Positions 59,324-64,000 of a stretch of 64,000 nt of DNA are shown here, piece after piece. The stretch comes from Pseudomonas wadenswilerensis (GTDB taxonomy: Bacteria; Pseudomonadota; Gammaproteobacteria; Pseudomonadales; Pseudomonadaceae): the NCBI RefSeq assembly GCF_900497695.1, contig NZ_UIDD01000004.1:248001-312000 (forward strand), read 5' to 3'. Numbering within the stretch: the first letter of the stretch is position 1; each line of letters starts with the position of its first letter. A program made the translations under genes and the position numbers. The notes under the pieces were generated by a model, which ran no database searches, was not told where the DNA came from, and saw only the letters and a program-made list of their open reading frames with translations.

Positions 59324-60205
59324 ATGCCTCGTTCGTTTTCCCTGCGCCGTCTGTTGCTGGCTTTCGCCACCCTTGGGGTCATGGCCCAGGCTGCGGCCGC
59401 CGAGCCGCTGAACCTGGATGTCTACAACCCGGGCACCAACGCCTTGTTCCCGGTCAGCTCGGTGATCGTCAGCGGCAAGCATGACGCCATCCTGGTCGAT
59501 GCCCAGTTCGGCAAGGCCCAGGCCGAGCAGGTGCTGGCCAAGCTGCAAGCGAGCGGCAAGCAACTGACCACCATCTATATCAGCCACGGTGACCCGGACT
59601 ACTACTTCGGCCTGCAGACCCTGACCGATGCCTACCCCAAGGCCAAGGTCGTGGCCTCGGCGGCGACCGTCGCCCATATCAAGCAGACCATGGACGGCAA
59701 GCTGGCCTACTGGGGGCCGCAGATGGGCGCTGACAAACCGGCGAAGCTGATTGTGCCGCAGGTGTTGCAAGGCAATGAGCTGAAGCTTGAAGGCCAGCGC
59801 CTGCAAGTGGTCGGCCTCGACGGCCCGCAGCCGGACCGCAGTTTCGTGTGGATTCCGTCGATCAAGGCGGTGGTCGGTGGTGTGGTGGTCGCCGAGAACC
59901 TGCACGTGTGGATGGCCGACACGCAGTCGGCGCAATCGCACAAGGACTGGCTGTCGACCCTCAAGCGCATCGAGCAGCTCAAGCCCGACACCGTGATCCC
60001 TGGCCACTACCTGGGCCAGGGCAGCCGTTCGCTCAAGGCGGTGCAGTTCACCGCAGACTATATCCGTGCCTTCGACGAAGAAACCGCCAAGGCTGGCAAC
60101 TCCGCCGAACTGATCGCGGCCATGAAAAAACGTTACCCGGACCTGGGTGAAGAGAGCTCGCTGGAGCTCAGCGCCAAGGTCGCCAAGGGCGAGATGAAGT
60201 GGTAA
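59324..60205 (+). CDS. exported MBL-fold metallo-hydrolase-like protein with altered metal motif
   Basis: The 293-residue protein has a signal peptide with a pair of Arg (SLRRLLLAFATLGVMAQAAAA) and the MBL fold. The usual HxHxDH motif reads H88-G-D-P-D92-Y93, so two of the three His are replaced, and the later His occurs in PGHYLG. Residual metal sites may remain, but standard beta-lactamase-like activity is doubtful. It precedes an NAD(P)-binding protein by 30 bp and is divergent from a LysR gene. The substrate is unknown. Confidence 0.72.
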   Translation: MPRSFSLRRLLLAFATLGVMAQAAAAEPLNLDVYNPGTNALFPVSSVIVSGKHDAILVDAQFGKAQAEQVLAKLQASGKQLTTIYISHGDPDYYFGLQTLTDAYPKAKVVASAATVAHIKQTMDGKLAYWGPQMGADKPAKLIVPQVLQGNELKLEGQRLQVVGLDGPQPDRSFVWIPSIKAVVGGVVVAENLHVWMADTQSAQSHKDWLSTLKRIEQLKPDTVIPGHYLGQGSRSLKAVQFTADYIRAFDEETAKAGNSAELIAAMKKRYPDLGEESSLELSAKVAKGEMKW

Positions 60206-60235
60206 GCGTCGTTCAACTCTGACTGGAGATTTCCC

Positions 60236-60850
60236 ATGAGCAAGATCGCAATCATCGGTGCTACCGGCCGTGCTGGCAGCCAGTTGCTGGAAGAGGCCCT
60301 GCGTCGGGGTCATAGCGTTACCGCCATTGCCCGTGACACTTCGAAACTGCAGGGGCGCGCCGGGATCAACGCCGTGGCGCTGGACGTCAGCGATGCCGCC
60401 GCCCTGGAACAGGCAGTGGCAGGGCACGACGTAGTGCTCAGCGCCGCGCACTTTTCCAGTATCAAACCGCAGGCCATCATCGAGCCGGTGAAGCGCGCCG
60501 GGGTCAAGCGCCTGCTGGTGGTGGGCGGGGCGGGCAGCCTGCTGCTGCCGTCGGGGCACAAGGTCATCGACAGCCCGGATTTCCCCGAGGCCTACAAGGC
60601 TGAAGCAACCGCCGGTGGTCACTACCTCGACACCCTGCGTCAGGAAAAGGACCTGGACTGGACCTTCCTGTCCCCTTCGGCCGAATTCGTCGAAGGTGCC
60701 CGCAGCGGCGCTTACAAGCTGGGCAAGGATCACCTGCTGATCGGTGACAAGGGCAAGAGCTGGATCAGCTTTGCCGACTACGCTATCGCCATGCTCGATG
60801 AAGTGGAAACGCCGGCGCACTCGCGGCAGCGCTTCACTGTCGGTTATTGA
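60236..60850 (+). CDS. NAD(P)-binding Rossmann protein (atypical SDR / NmrA-like)
   Basis: The 204-residue protein begins MSKIAIIGATGRAGSQLLEE, where GATGRAGS is the nucleotide-binding motif of atypical short-chain dehydrogenases. It lacks the YxxxK catalytic pair in its usual place. LLVVGGAGSLL and WTFLSPSAEF are family patterns. It may act as an NAD(P)H-dependent reductase or as a redox sensor. It forms a pair with the MBL-fold gene and overlaps the end of the next LysR gene by 7 bp. Confidence 0.75.
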   Translation: MSKIAIIGATGRAGSQLLEEALRRGHSVTAIARDTSKLQGRAGINAVALDVSDAAALEQAVAGHDVVLSAAHFSSIKPQAIIEPVKRAGVKRLLVVGGAGSLLLPSGHKVIDSPDFPEAYKAEATAGGHYLDTLRQEKDLDWTFLSPSAEFVEGARSGAYKLGKDHLLIGDKGKSWISFADYAIAMLDEVETPAHSRQRFTVGY

Positions 60851-61725
60851 GGGGCTTGGGCCTGCTCGCACAACCAGGCGAGCAGTTCCTGCAACGCGGC
60901 TGAAGCCGACCCTTGCGGCCGTACCAGGTAATAGGCCTGGCCGGTGCTGACCTTGAGCGGGAACGGCGTTACCAGCCGCCCGCACTTGAGGTCATCGCCG
61001 ATCAGCGACCAGTCGCCGATGGCCACACCGGTACCCTGGGAGGCCATCGACATGGCCATGTCCAGGGTTTCGAAATGCTGGCCCTTGCCTTGCCGGGGCA
61101 AGCTCGCCCCGGCGGCATCGAGCCAGGCATTCCAGTCGCGCTGGTCGCGGGTCGGGTGCAGGAGCATGTGCTGATCAAGGTCGGCGATCTGCTGCAAGGG
61201 CAGGGCGCCGCTCAGCAGTTGCGGCGCGCACACCGGCGTCAGTTGTTCATCGAACAGTTTCTGGGTCTGCAGGCCATGGTTGGGTCGGGCGCCATAGACC
61301 ACCGCCGCATCGAACACTTCCCGACGAAAATCCACCCCGTGCTGCACCGTAGTGGTCAGCTCCACCGGCACGTCCGGGCGCAACGCTTGCCATTCCATCA
61401 GGCGCGGCAGCAGCCAGCGCATCACGCAGGTCGGGGCCTTGAGCTGCAAGGTGGTGCTGCGCGCGCCTACTTGCTGCACCCCTTCCTCGATCAGGGCGAA
61501 CACCTGCTGCACCCGCGGCAGCCAGTCCTGGCCTTCGCGAGTCAGGCTCAGGCCACGGGCCTGGCGCAGGAACAGCGGATAACCCAGGTGCTCTTCAAGG
61601 CCGGCAATCTGACGGCTCACCGCGCCCTGAGTGATGTGCAGCAGTTGTGCGGCGCGGGTGAAGTTGCAGCACTGGGCAGTGACCAGAAAGGTGTGCAGGG
61701 CAGGCAGTGGAGGCAGGCGTTTCAT
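60844..61725 (-). CDS. LysR-family regulator (GcvA-like)
   Basis: The 293-residue protein begins MKRLPPLPALHTFLVTAQCC and shows a helix-turn-helix at AAQLLHITQGAVSRQIAGLE, then a GcvA-type effector domain (LQLKAPTCVMRWLLPRLMEWQ). It is divergent from the ThDP decarboxylase gene (113 bp between starts), so control of that gene and the aldehyde dehydrogenase is likely. Its effector is unknown, perhaps a keto acid or amino acid. Confidence 0.83.
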   Translation of the reverse strand: MKRLPPLPALHTFLVTAQCCNFTRAAQLLHITQGAVSRQIAGLEEHLGYPLFLRQARGLSLTREGQDWLPRVQQVFALIEEGVQQVGARSTTLQLKAPTCVMRWLLPRLMEWQALRPDVPVELTTTVQHGVDFRREVFDAAVVYGARPNHGLQTQKLFDEQLTPVCAPQLLSGALPLQQIADLDQHMLLHPTRDQRDWNAWLDAAGASLPRQGKGQHFETLDMAMSMASQGTGVAIGDWSLIGDDLKCGRLVTPFPLKVSTGQAYYLVRPQGSASAALQELLAWLCEQAQAPQ

Positions 61726-61838
61726 CGGCTTGAGCCATGATCTTAGGACATGGCTAGTATGAGCTTTTTTGCATTGTGCAGGTAGCCGTCGGGCGGTCCA
61801 ATACAGCCTGTTTCCCGAACAATGACAGGCAGACGATC

Positions 61839-63476
61839 ATGGCGACTTGCGGCGAAGTACTGGTCAAACTCCTTGAAGGCTATGGCGTAGACCATGTCTT
61901 TGGAATTCCCGGCGTGCATACCGTGGAACTCTATCGCGGGCTGGCAAGCTCGCGCATCCGGCACATCACCCCGCGCCACGAGCAAGGCGCCGGCTTCATG
62001 GCTGACGGCTACGCGCGTACCCGCGGCAAGCCGGGCGTGTGCTTCATCATCACCGGCCCGGGCATGACCAATATCACCACCGCCATGGGCCAGGCCTACG
62101 CTGACTCGATTCCGATGCTGGTGATTTCCAGCGTGCAGTCGCGTGACCAGTTGGGCGGCGGGCGCGGCAAGCTGCATGAGCTGCCGGCGCAGGGCAATCT
62201 GGTGGCAGGCGTGGCGGCGTTTTCCCACACGCTGATGAGCGCCGATGACCTGCCGTCGGTACTGGCGCGCGCCTTTGCCGTGTTCGATGGCGCGCGGCCG
62301 CGCCCGGTGCATATCGAGATTCCACTGGATGTGCTGGTCGAAGACGCCGATCACCTGCTGGCCTGTGCCCCGGTGCGTATCGCCCGCGCTGGCGCCGCGC
62401 CTGCGCCGGTTGCACAAATGGCTGCCATGCTCGCGGCAGCCCGGCGGCCGCTGATCCTCGCCGGCGGTGGTGCCATCGATGCCAGCGCGGCGCTGACCCG
62501 CCTGGCAGAATACCTGCAGGCGCCGGTGGCCCTGACCATCAACGCCAAGGGCGTTCTGCCGGCCAGCCACCCGCTGCAGATCGGCTCGACCCAGTCGCTG
62601 GTGGCCACCCGTGCCCTGGTCGCCGAAGCCGATGTGGTGCTGGCGATCGGTACCGAGCTTGCCGAGACCGACTACGACGTGACCTTCAAGGGTGGTTTCG
62701 AGATCCCCGGTGAGCTGCTGCGCATCGATATCGACCCCGACCAGACCGTGCGCAACTACCCGCCGAAGGTCGCCCTGGTCGCGGATTCGACCCTCGCTAC
62801 CCAGGCCTTGCTGGTCGCCCTGGCCGAGCAACCGGCACCGGTGTGCGGCGCCGAGTGGGGCGCGGCCCGTGCCGCCCGCTTGCGTGCAGTGCTGGAGGCT
62901 GACCGCGACCTGCCGATGCGCAGTCAGACGCGTATGCTCAATACCATTCTCGAAACCCTGTCGGGCGCAGTGCTGGTCGGTGACTCGACCCAGCCGGTGT
63001 ACACCGGCAACCTGACCCTGGACATGGACCAACCGCGGCGCTGGTTCAACGCCTCGACTGGCTACGGCACCCTGGGTTACGCGCTGCCGGCAGCCATGGG
63101 CGCCTGGCTGGGCAGCGCCGAAGCGGTGGCCGATCGCGCGCCGGTGGTGTGCCTGATCGGCGACGGCGGCTTGCAGTTCACCCTGCCGGAACTGGCCAGT
63201 GCCCGCGAGGCGCAGGTGCCGCTGATCGTGCTGCTGTGGAACAACCAGGGCTATGAAGAGATCAAGCGCTACATGGTCAACCGCGCCATCGAGCCGGTCG
63301 GCGTCGATATCTACACCCCTGATTTTATTGGCGTGGCCAAGGCCCTGGGCTGCAGCGCCGAGTCTGTGGGCGACGTCGCCCAGCTGCGCGAAGCATTGCG
63401 TCAGGCCTGCGATCGCAAAGGCCCGAGCCTGATCGAAATCGACCAGGCCACCTGGATGCAGGCGGTGCCAGCATGA
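61839..63476 (+). CDS. ThDP-dependent decarboxylase of the acetolactate synthase fold (AruI-like)
   Basis: The 545-residue enzyme begins MATCGEVLVKLLEGYGVDHV. E48 in RHEQGAGFMADGYAR is the catalytic Glu that activates thiamin diphosphate, and GDGGLQFTLPELASAREAQV ... NNQGY is the ThDP-Mg motif. The segment GIPGVHTVELYRGL and the coupling to an aldehyde dehydrogenase resemble AruI, the 2-ketoarginine (5-guanidino-2-oxopentanoate) decarboxylase. Acetolactate synthase is an alternative, but no small subunit gene follows. The ATG at 61839 was chosen over one 63 bp upstream. Confidence 0.7.
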   Translation: MATCGEVLVKLLEGYGVDHVFGIPGVHTVELYRGLASSRIRHITPRHEQGAGFMADGYARTRGKPGVCFIITGPGMTNITTAMGQAYADSIPMLVISSVQSRDQLGGGRGKLHELPAQGNLVAGVAAFSHTLMSADDLPSVLARAFAVFDGARPRPVHIEIPLDVLVEDADHLLACAPVRIARAGAAPAPVAQMAAMLAAARRPLILAGGGAIDASAALTRLAEYLQAPVALTINAKGVLPASHPLQIGSTQSLVATRALVAEADVVLAIGTELAETDYDVTFKGGFEIPGELLRIDIDPDQTVRNYPPKVALVADSTLATQALLVALAEQPAPVCGAEWGAARAARLRAVLEADRDLPMRSQTRMLNTILETLSGAVLVGDSTQPVYTGNLTLDMDQPRRWFNASTGYGTLGYALPAAMGAWLGSAEAVADRAPVVCLIGDGGLQFTLPELASAREAQVPLIVLLWNNQGYEEIKRYMVNRAIEPVGVDIYTPDFIGVAKALGCSAESVGDVAQLREALRQACDRKGPSLIEIDQATWMQAVPA

Positions 63477-64000
63477 TCAAGCTGCCTGGTATCTATATCG
63501 CAGGCGTCTGGCAGCATGGCCCCCAGGCGCTGACGGTGATCAACCCGAGCAACGAGCAGGTACTGGCCGAAGTTGCCGGTGGCGACGCTGCGGCGGTCGA
63601 GCGGGCAACGCTGGCGGCCCGAGCGGCATTTGTCGAATGGTCTACATCCAGCGGGCCGACCCGCGCGGCCATCTTGCGGGCTATTGCCGAGGGTGTCGAG
63701 GCGCGCCGCGAGCGCTTGGTACAGCTGCAAGCCAGCAACAACGGCAAGCCGCTGGTTGAAGCCCACATCGATGTCGATGATGTCATCGCGACCTTTCGCT
63801 ATTACGCGGAGTTGGCGGACAACCTCGGGCGTGACCGCTCGGTGACCCTGCCCAGCGAAGATTTTGTCGCCCGGGTACGGCGTGAACCGTGCGGTGTGGT
63901 CGGTTTGATCGTGCCGTGGAACTTCCCCATGGTCACCACCGCCTGGAAGCTGGCGCCGGCACTGGCGGCAGGCTGCTGCGTGGTGCTCAAGCCTTCGGAA
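63473..64000 (+). CDS. aldehyde dehydrogenase, N-terminal part (cut by window edge)
   Basis: The 176 visible residues begin MIKLPGIYIAGVWQHGPQAL and reach the NAD-binding PWNFPMVTTAWKLAPALAAG and VVLKPSE of NAD(P)-dependent aldehyde dehydrogenases. The catalytic Cys lies beyond the window. Its ATG overlaps the decarboxylase stop (ATGA), so the two act in sequence: decarboxylation of a 2-keto acid, then oxidation of the aldehyde. A guanidinobutyraldehyde dehydrogenase role is the simplest fit if the first enzyme is AruI-like. Confidence 0.85.
   Translation, partial: MIKLPGIYIAGVWQHGPQALTVINPSNEQVLAEVAGGDAAAVERATLAARAAFVEWSTSSGPTRAAILRAIAEGVEARRERLVQLQASNNGKPLVEAHIDVDDVIATFRYYAELADNLGRDRSVTLPSEDFVARVRREPCGVVGLIVPWNFPMVTTAWKLAPALAAGCCVVLKPSE

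Overview
The window is chromosomal DNA of a fluorescent Pseudomonas, most likely of the P. putida group. The evidence is the MvaT-type H-NS protein, PcaR/PcaK, a TtgABC-TtgR efflux locus with its operator, an ornithine-lipid OlsBA pair, many P. putida-type REP sequences (often as inverted pairs) and high-GC coding throughout. No rRNA, tRNA, CRISPR array or phage was seen.

Layout. (1) 1-7419: a cut ArsR-family regulator with two dyad operators, ACP phosphodiesterase, olsBA, and a rightward run with an acyl-CoA dehydrogenase-like protein, a serine hydrolase, a small protein, YceI, a PLD/cardiolipin-synthase-like enzyme and a DJ-1/PfpI protein. (2) 7477-8626: a 1150-bp IS110-family element inside a REP. 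(3) 8701-27216: housekeeping genes (fumarase, a GGDEF protein overlapping a ferredoxin reductase, pykA, a lipoprotein, PilZ, sbcB, mvaT, purU), a flippase/deacetylase/glycosyltransferase operon, a dCache chemoreceptor, a HerA-like ATPase and a Pit transporter. (4) 27217-36111: the 4-hydroxybenzoate/protocatechuate branch of the beta-ketoadipate pathway, pcaR, pcaK, pcaIJF and pcaBDC, with paired PcaR operators. (5) 36214-44808: a Mpo1-like membrane protein, a Crp/Fnr regulator and a sulfate-ester scavenging cluster (atsA, atsC, atsB, atsR, a LysR gene, atsK). (6) 44870-46019: a second, inverted IS110 copy. (7) 46061-58237: an OprD-type porin that carries a PcaR-like operator, ttgABC/ttgR, an MFS drug exporter, pobA/pobR and a small membrane protein. 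(8) 58310-64000: two LysR genes, an MBL-fold protein, an NAD(P)-binding protein, a ThDP decarboxylase and the start of an aldehyde dehydrogenase.

How the parts work together. The porin and PcaK would bring 4-hydroxybenzoate into the cell. PobA converts it to protocatechuate, and PcaB, PcaC, PcaD, PcaI, PcaJ and PcaF carry the ring-cleavage product to succinyl-CoA and acetyl-CoA; the protocatechuate dioxygenase pcaGH is not in the window. The ats genes free sulfate from aryl and alkyl sulfate esters, and two of their products contain no Cys or Met apart from the initiator.

Main discovery-type observation. The roughly 200-bp non-coding left end of each IS110 copy folds into two stem-loops. The first carries GCCGG and TGTGGGAG, which fit the two halves of the interrupted REP (GCCGG-CT-CCCACA). 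The second carries ACAGTTG and CACAAG, which fit the element's own joined ends (ACAGTTG-CT-TGTG). Joining those ends would also create a promoter (TTGCTT, 17 bp, TAGAAT) directly before this RNA. This is the architecture of an IS110 bridge RNA and would explain REP targeting as RNA-guided. An identical unoccupied REP target is present at 36127-36151.
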